From NCBI RefSeq assembly GCF_900240405.1, contig NZ_OEQK01000001.1, positions 372,001-436,000 of the forward strand: a stretch of DNA of 64,000 nucleotides, written 5' to 3'. This document shows, one piece after another, positions 8,983-18,405 of this stretch; positions within the stretch are counted from its first letter, which is position 1; every line of letters begins with the position of its first letter. The notes beneath the pieces are model-generated. The model had not been told where the DNA came from and ran no database searches. It saw only the letters and a list, made by a program, of their open reading frames with translations. Origin of the DNA: Salirhabdus sp. Marseille-P4669 (lineage in GTDB: Bacteria > Bacillota > Bacilli > Bacillales > Alkalibacillaceae). The translations under genes were made by a program, and so were the position numbers.

Positions 8983-10845
8983 ATGATTTACTTAGCATGG
9001 TTAATCCCAGTAGTGCCTTTCGTTTCCTTCCTCTGTCTATTATGGATGCGCAAGGCAGCTCGTAGCCTTGCATCCTGGTTTGCAGTTGCAGCATCTGCCA
9101 TTACATTTGGTCTTACACTTGCAGTTTTTTTCGCAAGCTTCCAACAAGGGACCTTCACTCAAGAATGGTCATGGCTTACAATTGGGTCCATTGACATTAC
9201 GTTTGGGGTCTTATTAAATCCATTAAATAGTTTAATGCTCTTACTTGTTTCCTTTATTAGCTTTCTTATTCATGTGTATTCCATGGGGTATATGAAGGGA
9301 GACAGCCGGATCTCTGTTTACTATGGGTATCTCGGTCTATTCACCTCGGCAATGCTCGGGCTTGTTTTGTCTCCGAATCTATTGCAATTTTACATGTTTT
9401 GGGAGCTTGTCGGCTTAGGCTCGTTCCTGTTAATTGGCTTCTATTTCTATAAAAATAGTGCCAAGCAAGCAGCAAAGAAAGCATTTATCATGACAAGAAT
9501 TGGGGATGTAGGCTTACTGATCGGGCTTATTCTATTATTCTGGCAAACGAACAGTCTACGCTTTACGGATATCTATACGAGTATTACCGCCGGGCAGGTG
9601 GAAGCGGGAATGGTGACATTGATTGCAATCCTAATCTTTATCGGTGCAATCGGTAAATCAGGACAGTTCCCTTTACATACGTGGCTTCCAGATGCAATGG
9701 AAGGTCCAACGCCAGTATCTGCCCTCATCCACGCAGCAACAATGGTAGCGGCAGGTGTGTACTTAGTAGCAGTAATGTACCCGCTTTATATGGCAAGCGC
9801 GATTGCACTGACGGTAGTCGCTTGCGTTGGGGCATTCACCGCAATATATGCAGCTACGATTGGACTTGTCCAAAACGATATAAAACAAGTGCTTGCGTAT
9901 TCCACCATTTCGCAGCTTGGCTATATGATGCTTGCCATGGGGGTGCTCGGGTATACAGCAGGCGTGTTTCACTTATTTACCCATGCCTTTTTTAAAGCAT
10001 TACTGTTTCTTGCAGCAGGAAGTGTCATCCACGCCTTGCATACGCAAAACATTAAGGAAATGGGCGGCTTGAACAAAAAGCTAAAGGTTACTAGCTTTTC
10101 TTTTCTCGTGGGAGCGCTTGCGATTAGTGGGTTTCCTTTATTATCCGGCTTCTTTAGTAAAGAAGAAATTCTCGCTGCAGTATGGGCGGATGGTCAATAT
10201 GTCTTGTTCTTTGTTGCATTAGGGGCAGCATTTTTAACCTCCCTATATATGTTTAGACTCTATTTCCTAGTGTTCCGAGGAGAACCGAAAAAATCACTCG
10301 ATCACATTCAGGAAGCACCTATTGGTATGAAAGCGACCATGGTTGTCTTGGCTATATTTGCACTTGGGATTGGCTATGTAAACACTCCTTGGTTTGGAAC
10401 CTTTTTAGGGGACTGGTTGACAGAAGGGGCGTCCTTCTTAACAGGTGGACATCATAGCTCCCCAGTTTGGATTATGCTTGCTGCGACTATTGTATCGCTT
10501 GGGGGAATTGCGCTCGCGTACTACATATATGAAGGAAAGAAAGTCGACCAAGGGAATTGGAAGCAGTCCTTCTCTGGTACGTATCGGATGCTCTCCCGTA
10601 ACTATTATATCGATGAATTTTATGAATTAACCTTTGTAAAAGGGACACGAGGGCTAGGGATGGCATTCCATTATATTGAAATGTATGTTGTAAGTGGAAT
10701 GATGGATATGATACAGGGCTTCTTCTTTTCAATCGGAAAGACTGGGTCGAAAACACAAAATGGCCAGACCCAGACGTATGGAGCCGTTGCCTTTTTAGGG
10801 TTGGTACTATTTATGGCGTTCTATATTTGGAAAGGAGGGTATTAG
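8983..10845 (+). CDS. nuoL: NADH-quinone oxidoreductase subunit L
   Basis: A proton-pumping antiporter-like subunit of about 620 residues with roughly 15 or more transmembrane helices and the C-terminal lateral helix typical of NuoL. The conserved core contains MFWELVGLGSFLLIGFYF with the key Glu, GAIGKSGQFPLHTWLPDAM and AMEGPTPVSALIHAATMV with its Lys and His residues. An in-frame TTG at 8974 could also start translation. ATG 8983 is preferred because AGAAGGGA (8965-8972) is better spaced for it and the protein then begins with the usual hydrophobic helix. The gene abuts nuoM directly. Confidence 0.95.
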   Translation: MIYLAWLIPVVPFVSFLCLLWMRKAARSLASWFAVAASAITFGLTLAVFFASFQQGTFTQEWSWLTIGSIDITFGVLLNPLNSLMLLLVSFISFLIHVYSMGYMKGDSRISVYYGYLGLFTSAMLGLVLSPNLLQFYMFWELVGLGSFLLIGFYFYKNSAKQAAKKAFIMTRIGDVGLLIGLILLFWQTNSLRFTDIYTSITAGQVEAGMVTLIAILIFIGAIGKSGQFPLHTWLPDAMEGPTPVSALIHAATMVAAGVYLVAVMYPLYMASAIALTVVACVGAFTAIYAATIGLVQNDIKQVLAYSTISQLGYMMLAMGVLGYTAGVFHLFTHAFFKALLFLAAGSVIHALHTQNIKEMGGLNKKLKVTSFSFLVGALAISGFPLLSGFFSKEEILAAVWADGQYVLFFVALGAAFLTSLYMFRLYFLVFRGEPKKSLDHIQEAPIGMKATMVVLAIFALGIGYVNTPWFGTFLGDWLTEGASFLTGGHHSSPVWIMLAATIVSLGGIALAYYIYEGKKVDQGNWKQSFSGTYRMLSRNYYIDEFYELTFVKGTRGLGMAFHYIEMYVVSGMMDMIQGFFFSIGKTGSKTQNGQTQTYGAVAFLGLVLFMAFYIWKGGY

Positions 10846-12315
10846 ATGGGCCTATTATCCTTTCTCGTCTTCTCTCCTTTAATCGGTTTTATCGTCTTTT
10901 GTTTCATACCGAAAAAGGAACAAACATTTATCCGCAACAGTGCGGTTGTGTTGCATGCATTACCACTTTTAGCATCTGGGCTTGTGTTGTTTCAATTCTT
11001 AGATCATGCGTCCTTAGCGGAGAAAATAAACTGGATCACTTTTGAAATCGGGGAAAAGGTGCTTGGCCTCCATTTTGAGTTAGATGTAGATGGGTTTAGT
11101 CTTGTGCTGATCCTACTTACAACGCTCATCGGCTTTTTAGCAGTGATCACGAGTACATGGCATATAAATAAGGATAATCGCTTGTTTTACCAATTGATGT
11201 TTCTTTTGCAAATGGGGATTCTTGGAGTTTTCGCTGCAGATAATTTATTCCTTTTCTTTATCTTCTTTGAAATTACGCTCGTGCCGATGTTTTTCCTCAT
11301 CTCGAAATGGGGTGGGACAGATCGAGAAGAAGCGGCTTTTCGCTATGTGATTTATAACGGTCTAGGCTCGATGATTTTATTAATAGGGATTGCGGCTATC
11401 TTTGTTTTAGCTGGGAGCACCAATTACGCTGAAGTACAACATTACTTTGCAGAAAATGGAAATCCAACCCTGCAGCTCGGTCTTGCTTTTGCATTCCTGC
11501 TAGCGTTTGGAATCAAGCTGCCAATTTTTCCGTTCCATTCCTGGATGGTGAAGGTTCACGTCCATGCGCCACCAGCAGTTGTAATGATTCACGCAGGCGT
11601 ATTATTGAAAATTGGTGCCTACGGATTAATAAAATTTGGGGTCGGTTTTTTCCCAGATGCATTTGACTCCCTCGCCATCCTAATTGCAGTACTCGGACTG
11701 TTCAACCTGTTGTATGGTGCCTATTTAGCCTTTGTGCAAGAAGATTTACGCTCGGTGTTTGCGTATTCCAGTATCTCGCATATGGGAATCGTGCTGCTTG
11801 GGGTATCGGCATTAAATACGGCGGGAATACAAGGTGCTATTTTCCAATCTGTATCTCACGGATTGATCGCAGCTATGCTCTTTTTCTTAGTTGGATCCTT
11901 ACTCGCCCGGACGAACACGACGCTTTTGAAGAAGCTAAGTGGCCTTGCAAGGTTAACCCCATTGTTGGCGGGCTTTTTCTTAGCGGCAGCACTGGCAAAT
12001 CTAGGTTTACCGGGGATGAGTGGATTTGTTAGTGAGTTCACCGTTTTTCTCGGGATATTTAAGGAAATGCCCATTTTAGCAGCGATAGGAACACTTGGGA
12101 TTATTATGACGGTTGTTTACATGCTTCGCGCCATTTTAAATATGACCTATGGAACGTACAAAAGCACCTACGGGGAAGTGCAGGACTTGAAGGCATCGGA
12201 GGTTGTTCCAGCAGTCGTCTTGCTTATTTGTATTATAGGAATTGGCGTTTATCCAAATGCAATTGGACACATGCTACAGCTAACCATTGAAACCATATTA
12301 GGGATAGGGGGGTAG
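10846..12315 (+). CDS. nuoM: NADH-quinone oxidoreductase subunit M
   Basis: A 489-residue antiporter-like membrane subunit with about 14 transmembrane helices. FFIFFEITLVPMFFLISKWG contains the conserved Glu of the first half-channel. GIKLPIFPFHSWMVKVHVHAPP contains the conserved Lys, and the stretch after it is the ND4 signature; only the first part is quoted as GIKLPIFPFHSWM. The start ATG 10846 directly follows the nuoL stop, and GGAGGG lies just upstream inside nuoL. It is the second pump module of the membrane arm. Confidence 0.96.
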   Translation: MGLLSFLVFSPLIGFIVFCFIPKKEQTFIRNSAVVLHALPLLASGLVLFQFLDHASLAEKINWITFEIGEKVLGLHFELDVDGFSLVLILLTTLIGFLAVITSTWHINKDNRLFYQLMFLLQMGILGVFAADNLFLFFIFFEITLVPMFFLISKWGGTDREEAAFRYVIYNGLGSMILLIGIAAIFVLAGSTNYAEVQHYFAENGNPTLQLGLAFAFLLAFGIKLPIFPFHSWMVKVHVHAPPAVVMIHAGVLLKIGAYGLIKFGVGFFPDAFDSLAILIAVLGLFNLLYGAYLAFVQEDLRSVFAYSSISHMGIVLLGVSALNTAGIQGAIFQSVSHGLIAAMLFFLVGSLLARTNTTLLKKLSGLARLTPLLAGFFLAAALANLGLPGMSGFVSEFTVFLGIFKEMPILAAIGTLGIIMTVVYMLRAILNMTYGTYKSTYGEVQDLKASEVVPAVVLLICIIGIGVYPNAIGHMLQLTIETILGIGG

Positions 12316-12320
12316 AGCCG

Positions 12321-13784
12321 ATGGATTTAGATACATTACTTAGCTTTAATTGGGGAATCATGGCACCAGAGTTTACGATATTAATTGTTGGTGTATTGCT
12401 AACTGTGATCGATCTATTCGGCCCAACAAGTGTGAAGAAGAACATCCCTAAGCTCGGGTTAGTCGGTGTCATTCTTGCCTTTATTTTGTTAGTGCCACAA
12501 TACGGTCACGATCAAGTTTCAATCTTACATGACACATATTTGTTTACACCGTTTGCATATTACTTTAAGTTCATACTCCTAATTGGAGCGATGCTCATTT
12601 TCTTGATGATTCTATCGAACGAAAGCAATAAAGAGATTACAGATCGAAGCGAGTATATTTATTTGTTACTATCCGCCTTGCTTGGGGCAATGATGATGGC
12701 GTCTAGTGGTGACTTGATTACATTATTTGTTGGCTTAGAGCTGCTTTCTCTGTCCTCTTATATTATGGTTGGATTACGTAAAAAAAGCCTGAGGGCAAAC
12801 GAAGGGGCGATGAAGTATGTCATTAATGGAAGTATCGCAACAGCCTTTACATTATTCGGCATGAGTTACATATATGGGGTGTCTGGTTCAACAAATCTTG
12901 TCGACATTTCCCGGGAAATGTCAGCATCACTCGGAACAGCAGAGCCGGTTGCGACCATTGGTTTCATCATGATGTTCATCGGATTGTCCTTTAAAATTTC
13001 CACGGTGCCATTTCATATGTGGACACCAGATGTGTATGAAGGGGCATCAACACCTGTTACAGCCTTTTTAAGTGTTATTTCGAAGACTGCTGGTTTCGTG
13101 ATTATCATGAATATTTTCTTTACGATTTTCACCGGGAATGGGGAGGCGAATACATCGCTATATGATTCAATGCTCTTATTTATTGCGGTGTTAGCGATCC
13201 TATCCATGCTTGTTGGGAATCTAATTGCTTTAAGACAGCGGAATATGAAGCGGATGTTAGCCTATTCCAGTATTGGCCACGCCGGTTACATGCTCATACC
13301 CCTTACTTCGATTTCCCAGCTATCGGTGGAAAATGTGTGGTTTTATTTATTTGCATACAGCTTTATGACCATTGGTGCCTTTATGGTGATTTACTTATTG
13401 GAGCAGCAAAAAAAATCAGAGGATATTTCGATTTTTACTGGGCTGTACCAAACTTCCCCTGTACTTGCGGTGTGTATGACGATCTTTTTAATATCTCTAG
13501 CAGGCATTCCGGGGACAGCAGGCTTTATTGGGAAATTCAATATCTTTGTTGGTGCCATTTTAGCAGAGCCTAGTCTTTATATTTTGGCAGCTGTCATGGC
13601 ATTAGGGACAATTATCTCCTACCTATATTACTTTAATATTTTAGTGCAAATGTTTATCCGACCACCTCAGCTAGAAGGTAAGGTGAGCGTACGCGTTGCA
13701 GAATCGATTCCATTAATCGCATGTGTGGCGGGGACTATTATATTAGGTATCTTCCCATTTCTAGCGCTGAATTTTTTTCAATAA
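12321..13784 (+). CDS. nuoN: NADH-quinone oxidoreductase subunit N
   Basis: A 487-residue antiporter-like membrane subunit (ND2 type), last gene of the operon. The conserved Glu and Lys sites are visible in FVGLELLSLSSYIMVGL and LSFKISTVPFHMWTPDVYEG. RMLAYSSIGHAGYML is the second-half signature. It starts 5 bases after the nuoM stop behind a GGGGGG-rich site. With nuoA-D and H-M it completes an 11-subunit complex with no NADH-dehydrogenase module, as known in several Bacillaceae. Confidence 0.96.
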   Translation: MDLDTLLSFNWGIMAPEFTILIVGVLLTVIDLFGPTSVKKNIPKLGLVGVILAFILLVPQYGHDQVSILHDTYLFTPFAYYFKFILLIGAMLIFLMILSNESNKEITDRSEYIYLLLSALLGAMMMASSGDLITLFVGLELLSLSSYIMVGLRKKSLRANEGAMKYVINGSIATAFTLFGMSYIYGVSGSTNLVDISREMSASLGTAEPVATIGFIMMFIGLSFKISTVPFHMWTPDVYEGASTPVTAFLSVISKTAGFVIIMNIFFTIFTGNGEANTSLYDSMLLFIAVLAILSMLVGNLIALRQRNMKRMLAYSSIGHAGYMLIPLTSISQLSVENVWFYLFAYSFMTIGAFMVIYLLEQQKKSEDISIFTGLYQTSPVLAVCMTIFLISLAGIPGTAGFIGKFNIFVGAILAEPSLYILAAVMALGTIISYLYYFNILVQMFIRPPQLEGKVSVRVAESIPLIACVAGTIILGIFPFLALNFFQ

Positions 13785-13802
13785 CGACTTAAGCAAGTGC
13801 CT

Positions 13803-13826
13803 GCCCGTTGTGGTGGGCGTTTTGTT
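13803..13826 (+). terminator. Weak terminator candidate after nuoN
   Basis: GCCC (13803-13806) pairs with GGGC (13815-13818) ahead of GTTTTGTTTT. The stem is only four strong pairs, so termination may be partial. Confidence 0.4.
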
Positions 13827-13883
13827 TTAAGTTGACTTTTTTATGCGTGCATGTCATGTTTTAGGTTAGAAGGAGTGAAGCGC

Positions 13884-14120
13884 ATGTTTCAATCGATGGG
13901 ATATACCGCTTTAATCGGGATGATCTCACATGTCTTTTTTATTGTCATTGCCTGGTATGCTTTGCAAAGCGTGCGGATTGAAGGGATTTTTAAGAAGGGG
14001 AAAGTAATGGAGTCCAGGGTGTTGTTTTTATTGGTTGCTATTGCACTAGGGCATACTGTAAGCAATTTCTTTCTTGATATTTTATCGTGGTCACAGGATA
14101 TGGTTTATTTCTTTTATTAA
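13884..14120 (+). CDS. ywzB: DUF1146 family small membrane protein (YwzB)
   Basis: A 78-residue protein with two hydrophobic segments (about 7-27 and 45-65) separated by a short basic loop. Sequence pattern and position before ywmB-murA match the DUF1146/YwzB family of bacilli. An upstream in-frame ATG at 13851 would add 11 residues. ATG 13884 is chosen because AGAAGGAG (13868-13875) is correctly spaced for it. Function is unknown in the family; the conserved neighbourhood with murA hints at envelope work. It probably forms a small transcription unit after the nuo operon. Confidence 0.85.
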   Translation: MFQSMGYTALIGMISHVFFIVIAWYALQSVRIEGIFKKGKVMESRVLFLLVAIALGHTVSNFFLDILSWSQDMVYFFY

Positions 14121-14261
14121 AAATGGGTGCTCAAATGGGTGCCGATTTTTTTTGCTTCATGAAGCGGGAAGATATTTCGTAAAAAATAAATTTTACTAGT
14201 TTAATAGTCTCCTATTCCGTACATACTAGAATTCAAAAAGGGACGAGTGGGAGAGATAAGC

Positions 14262-14996
14262 ATGTATCGTAAAAAATATGTAGCGTTTATGGCAATTGTT
14301 TTATTTTTATTTAGTTTTAATTTATCCAATACAGAGGCGAAATCGACAAGTAGCTTAGAGCCTTTACATCTATTTCAAGACTTTTTTAATAAAGAGGATT
14401 TAGCGGTAACGGAGTGGCAAGTAATGGCGAGAGAACAGATTATTTCAACAGAAGCGCTATCTCCTAAAGCATTTATTTACAACCTATACCCGAACGCAAA
14501 TATAAAGAAAGAAACATCCGAGCATTCGGTGAAATACTTTGTGGAGTACGTTCATAAAAATAAAAAGGTGAGCGAACAAATATCAGTAGTGCAGGAGAAA
14601 AACAATAAGGGGTCTATTCAATTATTTTATCTTATAAAAGGGGAGGAATTCGGCCTTTGGGAGGAGAAATTTATAAAAGAAAACATTTTTCGAGCAATTT
14701 CCCAATATTTCACCAAAAATCCTTCTTTTTTCACTTGTATGGAAGCACAAGTTGACGATATAATTAAAAGTAATTTTGTTACAGAAAAATTTACACAATT
14801 TACAAACATGCATACACTAAAAATGTTAAACGAAGATAATTTTACGACTGTTTCTGGATTTATTCCGAATTTACAGGTAGAACGTATTCCGATATCCGAT
14901 ACAGAAGACATGAATGTACAGCTGGCCGTGCGACATGCTGCTGAAACGGGGACTACAATAACAATTGGAACACCAATCCTAACAGTTGAATATTAA
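14262..14996 (+). CDS. ywmB: YwmB-like secreted protein
   Basis: A 244-residue exported protein. Residues 1-24 are a classical signal peptide (basic YRKKY, hydrophobic core, cleavage after TEA-K or nearby). The mature part is mixed alpha/beta and ends with AAETGTTITIGTPILTVEY, typical of the YwmB (TATA-box-like fold) family that precedes murA in bacilli. A GTG at 14247 is in frame, but the GGGAG site at 14249-14253 serves ATG 14262. Function unknown. The gene lies 39 bases before murA and is likely co-transcribed with it. Confidence 0.8.
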   Translation: MYRKKYVAFMAIVLFLFSFNLSNTEAKSTSSLEPLHLFQDFFNKEDLAVTEWQVMAREQIISTEALSPKAFIYNLYPNANIKKETSEHSVKYFVEYVHKNKKVSEQISVVQEKNNKGSIQLFYLIKGEEFGLWEEKFIKENIFRAISQYFTKNPSFFTCMEAQVDDIIKSNFVTEKFTQFTNMHTLKMLNEDNFTTVSGFIPNLQVERIPISDTEDMNVQLAVRHAAETGTTITIGTPILTVEY

Positions 14997-15035
14997 TATA
15001 ATGAATACTAACTAGGGACGCGGAGGGGAATAGTA

Positions 15036-16349
15036 TTGGATAAAATCATTGTAAGTGGTGGAAGCAAGCTATGTGGCACGGTTCAAGTTGAAGGTGCTAA
15101 GAATGCTGTGCTACCGATTATTGCAGCTAGTATTATGGCGAACGAAGGAAAAAGCATTTTACGCGAAGTGCCCGCGCTCGCTGATGTAGATACGATGAGT
15201 GAAGTTTTAAGATATATGAATGTTAGTATTTTGTCACACGAAAAGACTCTTATTATAGATGCAGCACGATATTTGAAGACAGAAGCTCCCTTAGAATATG
15301 TGAGAAAAATGCGTGGATCTGTGCTTGTTTTAGGTCCATTACTTGCGCGTTATGGGCATGCGAAAGTGGCAATGCCAGGTGGATGTGCAATTGGATCAAG
15401 ACCAATTGATCAGCATTTAAAAGGCTTTGAAGCAATGGGTGCCGAGGTTCATGTAACGAACGGCTTTGTCGAAGCTTATACAAAAGATCGCTTAAAAGGT
15501 GCGAACATTTATCTAGACTTCCCAAGCGTCGGAGCTACAGAAAACATTATGATGGCTGCTGTACTTGCAGAAGGAAAAACGGTAATTGAAAACTGCGCAA
15601 GAGAACCAGAAATTGTGGATCTATCTAATTTCTTGAATAAAATGGGAGCAAAAATTGTTGGCGCGGGAACAGAAACAATCCGCATCGAAGGAGTAGATGC
15701 TCTACAAGGTGCAGATCATACCATTATCCCTGACCGAATTGAAGCTGGTACCTTTATGGTTGCCGCTGCAATTACTGGTGGAGATGTATTTGTGAAGGGT
15801 GCCTTATCCATGCACTTACGCTCTACCATTGCAAAGCTAGAAGAAATGGGTGCGATCATTGAGGAGAAAGTTGATGGCATTCGTGTCGTAGGTCCTGAAA
15901 AGTTAAAGCCGGTAAGTATTAAGACCTTACCATATCCAGGTTTTCCAACGGATATGCAACCCCAACTTATGGCCTTGACGATGAAAGCAGTAGGAACATC
16001 GGTTATTAGCGAAACTGTATTTGAAAATCGTTTCATGCATGTGGAAGAATTCGGACGTATGAACGGAAACATTAAAATTGAAGGCAGAAGTGCAATTATT
16101 GAAGGCCCTGTAGACTTACAAGGTGCCGAAGTTTCTGCTACTGACTTACGTGCAGCATCCGCCCTCATCCTTGCAGGGTTAGTTGCTGACGGCTACACGC
16201 GCGTTACACAGCTTAAGCATTTAGATCGTGGATATGTAGACTTTGTAGGCAAATTACAAGGCCTAGGTGCGGACATTGTACGTGTGCGTGAAGCAGAGGA
16301 CGGAAATGTAGTTGATATAAATACAGGGAATAAAATTTCCTCCATATAA
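15036..16349 (+). CDS. murA: UDP-N-acetylglucosamine 1-carboxyvinyltransferase
   Basis: A 437-residue MurA, transferring enolpyruvate from phosphoenolpyruvate to UDP-GlcNAc in the first committed step of peptidoglycan synthesis in the cytosol. [18 protein letters not shown] at the N-terminus contains the conserved Lys-Asn. The [10 protein letters not shown] loop carries the fosfomycin-target cysteine at residue 117. The start is TTG 15036, supported by CGGAGGGG at 15021-15028 and by the protein beginning exactly where the family does; no ATG is suitable. Genome context (ywmB before, spoIID downstream) matches the murAA copy of bacilli. It ends in a strong terminator. Confidence 0.97.
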   Translation: MDKIIVSGGSKLCGTVQVEGAKNAVLPIIAASIMANEGKSILREVPALADVDTMSEVLRYMNVSILSHEKTLIIDAARYLKTEAPLEYVRKMRGSVLVLGPLLARYGHAKVAMPGGCAIGSRPIDQHLKGFEAMGAEVHVTNGFVEAYTKDRLKGANIYLDFPSVGATENIMMAAVLAEGKTVIENCAREPEIVDLSNFLNKMGAKIVGAGTETIRIEGVDALQGADHTIIPDRIEAGTFMVAAAITGGDVFVKGALSMHLRSTIAKLEEMGAIIEEKVDGIRVVGPEKLKPVSIKTLPYPGFPTDMQPQLMALTMKAVGTSVISETVFENRFMHVEEFGRMNGNIKIEGRSAIIEGPVDLQGAEVSATDLRAASALILAGLVADGYTRVTQLKHLDRGYVDFVGKLQGLGADIVRVREAEDGNVVDINTGNKISSI

Positions 16350-16362
16350 GTTGGAATTGGAG

Positions 16363-16391
16363 AAGGGATGCAGAAGATGCATCCCTTTTTT
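16363..16391 (+). terminator. Intrinsic terminator of murA
   Basis: An 8-bp perfect stem (GGGATGCA at 16365-16372 with TGCATCCC at 16378-16385), extended by A-T pairs, is followed by a T run. Confidence 0.93.
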
Positions 16392-16404
16392 TATGGTTTT
16401 GGGG

Positions 16405-16930
16405 ATAGTATGAATAGAGGATTATTTTGGGTGGGGGGCGAAGTTTTTTAGAGTGATGGGATTTGGGGGTTGGGATTTTGGGGCTGACGTTTTGGGGCTG
16501 AGTGGTGGAATTCGGCAGTTTGGAGTAATAATTCAGCAGTTGAGCGGTGGAATTCGGCAGTTTGGGGTGATAATTCAGCAGTTGAGCGTGTTAATTCCAA
16601 GGTTGGGGAGCGGGATTCAATAGTTGAGCGCGTTAATTCCAAGGTTAGGGAGCGGGATTCGATAGATGAGCGCGTTAATTCCAAGGTTGGGGAGCGGGAT
16701 TCAATAGTTGAGCGCAGTAATTCCAAGGTTAGGGAGCGGGATTCGATAGATGAGCGCGGTAATTCCAAGGTTAGAGAGCAGAATTCAATAATGCAAAGCA
16801 GGAATTTAATAGTAGAGATGTAGAATTCAACAGGATAAAGCGGTAATTCCACAATATAAAGCGATAATTCAACAGGATAAAGCGATAATCCCACAATATA
16901 AAGCGATAATTCAACAATTCAATAAAATTA
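16405..16930 (+). repeat. 21-bp-register intergenic repeat array R3
   Basis: Twenty units in exact 21-bp register run from 16509 to 16912. AATTC/GATTC cores were checked at 16509, 16530, 16551, 16572, 16593, 16614, 16866, 16887 and 16908. Units alternate between two forms, for example TTAATTCCAAGG and GGGATTCAATAG, with larger near-copies of 42 and 84 bp. Most of the array has the reverse-type motif (AATTCaac). A short forward-type stretch (GAATAGAGGATTATT) stands at about 16410-16425, just after the murA terminator. The minus-strand open frames here are by-products of the period. Confidence 0.94.
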
Positions 16931-16985
16931 TTCAAGAAGTAAAGCACATAATAAATCATCCTGAGCAGGTTATAGGAGTGGAAAC

Positions 16986-17540
16986 ATGAAAAAATGGAAG
17001 ACGTTACATAGCGAGTATTTGTATAAAACGCCATATGGGAATTTGCGTAAGGATCAGTGTGAGCTTCCAAATGGGTTTGTGATTGATGGCTACTATGTAA
17101 ATGAATATGCGGATTGGGTCAATGCTATTGTCATTACGAAGGATGACGAGATTGTCCTTGTGGAGCAGTATCGCCATGCAGGGGATGATTTCTTTTTAGA
17201 GCTACCGGCCGGGAAAATAGAAGAAAATGAGACGTATGAGGAAGGAATTGTTCGTGAGCTTCGGGAAGAGACTGGGTTTACGTCTGATCAGAAGCCGATC
17301 AAGCTGAGTGAGCTCATGGTTAATCCGGCGACGCAAACGAATAAGGTGATTACCTTTTTAATTCAAGATGCCTATCCAGCATACAGTCAGCAATTGGATG
17401 AGACGGAGGATCTTGATATTCGTGTTTTTCCATTTCATAGCTTTGGCAGTTTAATTCGAAAGAACGAAATTAAAACCCAGCTTTTCACCTCAAATGCTTA
17501 CTTTTTAGCGAAGGATTTTTTATCAGAAAAAAGAAATTAA
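16986..17540 (+). CDS. Nudix hydrolase (ADP-ribose pyrophosphatase type)
   Basis: A 184-residue Nudix hydrolase. The Nudix box GKIEENETYEEGIVRELREE, followed by TGF, at about residues 76-98, has the full G-x5-E-x7-REUxEE pattern that binds the catalytic metals. The upstream FFLELPAGKIEE and downstream PATQTNKVITFL segments fit the ADP-ribose/nucleoside-diphosphate-sugar pyrophosphatase branch. Such enzymes hydrolyse ADP-ribose to AMP and ribose 5-phosphate in the cytosol. Start at ATG 16986 with TAGGAGTGG upstream. It lies between array R3 and the Clp-N/GNAT gene, 27 bases before it, probably in one operon. The exact substrate cannot be read from the sequence. Confidence 0.88.
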   Translation: MKKWKTLHSEYLYKTPYGNLRKDQCELPNGFVIDGYYVNEYADWVNAIVITKDDEIVLVEQYRHAGDDFFLELPAGKIEENETYEEGIVRELREETGFTSDQKPIKLSELMVNPATQTNKVITFLIQDAYPAYSQQLDETEDLDIRVFPFHSFGSLIRKNEIKTQLFTSNAYFLAKDFLSEKRN

Positions 17541-17567
17541 CTATTTTTTATTAGGAGCAAATAGCCC

Positions 17568-18395
17568 ATGTATGATTATCAATTTACCAACCGAATGGAA
17601 CGTATTTTTGAACTAGCTCGTAAGGTGGCACGAGGTGTTATTTATCCACATCATTTGTTGATCGGAGCAAGTCACGAAGGAACGGGAGTATGCGGGGAGC
17701 TTTATTTGTATTTGACGAAACAATTTGGTGTTCATTTTGCGGAAGAACTATTGCGAAGCGTAGAACAGGGTGATTCGGAGTACTTTTTTTACAATGATCA
17801 GAAATTCTCCGGAGCTTCGATTGAGGTTTTGGAGCGGGCGAATGTCTTAATGAAAAAGTATAATCAAATGTTTATCCATGAAGGGCATATTCTGCAAGCG
17901 GTGTTGGAGAGAGCCGACTACCTAAATGAGGAAGTGAAGGAAGATATCATGCGCATCGCTTGTGTGGCGAGAGATTTGATAGTGGATTTGAGTGAAGTGG
18001 ACGACGAGCTAAAGGAGAAAAATGCGATTCGTAGATTGACGGAGGATGACCTGGAAGCCATTAAGCGATTTATCGTAGAGGAATTTGATGCGCGTTGGTT
18101 AGGCAATTTCGAAAATCTTCATGGTGAGGAGCTTCCTGTTTTTCTTGCTTTGCAGGATGAGGAAATTGTTGGCTTTGCTTGTTATGATACATTTGAAGGG
18201 AAGAAGGGCTATTTTGGGCCGATGGGTGTTGCCAAGCACCATCGTTTGGCGTCTGTTGGGAAGGAGTTACTCCAGCGCAGTTTGGTGGATATGTCTAAAA
18301 AGGGTTATGCATATGCAATTTTAGGTGGAGCTGGTCCGATAGAATTTTATGAAAAGAATTGTAATGCCAAGGTTATTCCGTTATTCGGGGGGTAG
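17568..18395 (+). CDS. Clp N-terminal-like domain fused to a GNAT acetyltransferase
   Basis: A 275-residue two-domain protein. Residues 1-140 look like a pair of Clp N-terminal repeats: FTNRMERIFELARKVARG, then PHHLLIGASHEGTGVC, then VLERANVLMKKYNQMFIHEG and HILQAVLE. Residues 148-275 look like a GNAT N-acetyltransferase (IRRLTEDDLEAIKRFIVEEF, then VGFACYD, GVAKHHRLASVGKELLQRSL with the acetyl-CoA loop region, and AGPIEFYEKN). No AAA+ ATPase is present, so it is not a ClpC/ClpB protein. The Clp-type domain may recruit a protein substrate or an adaptor. The start follows a TTAGGAGC site. It is likely co-transcribed with the preceding Nudix gene and the next small gene. Confidence 0.75.
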   Translation: MYDYQFTNRMERIFELARKVARGVIYPHHLLIGASHEGTGVCGELYLYLTKQFGVHFAEELLRSVEQGDSEYFFYNDQKFSGASIEVLERANVLMKKYNQMFIHEGHILQAVLERADYLNEEVKEDIMRIACVARDLIVDLSEVDDELKEKNAIRRLTEDDLEAIKRFIVEEFDARWLGNFENLHGEELPVFLALQDEEIVGFACYDTFEGKKGYFGPMGVAKHHRLASVGKELLQRSLVDMSKKGYAYAILGGAGPIEFYEKNCNAKVIPLFGG

Positions 18396-18405
18396 GGAGG
18401 TTAGC

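Noticed and set aside
18349-18405. Longer start for the small membrane protein
   Set aside because: It overlaps the GNAT gene in another frame and has no ribosome-binding site; GTG 18406 has a good one.
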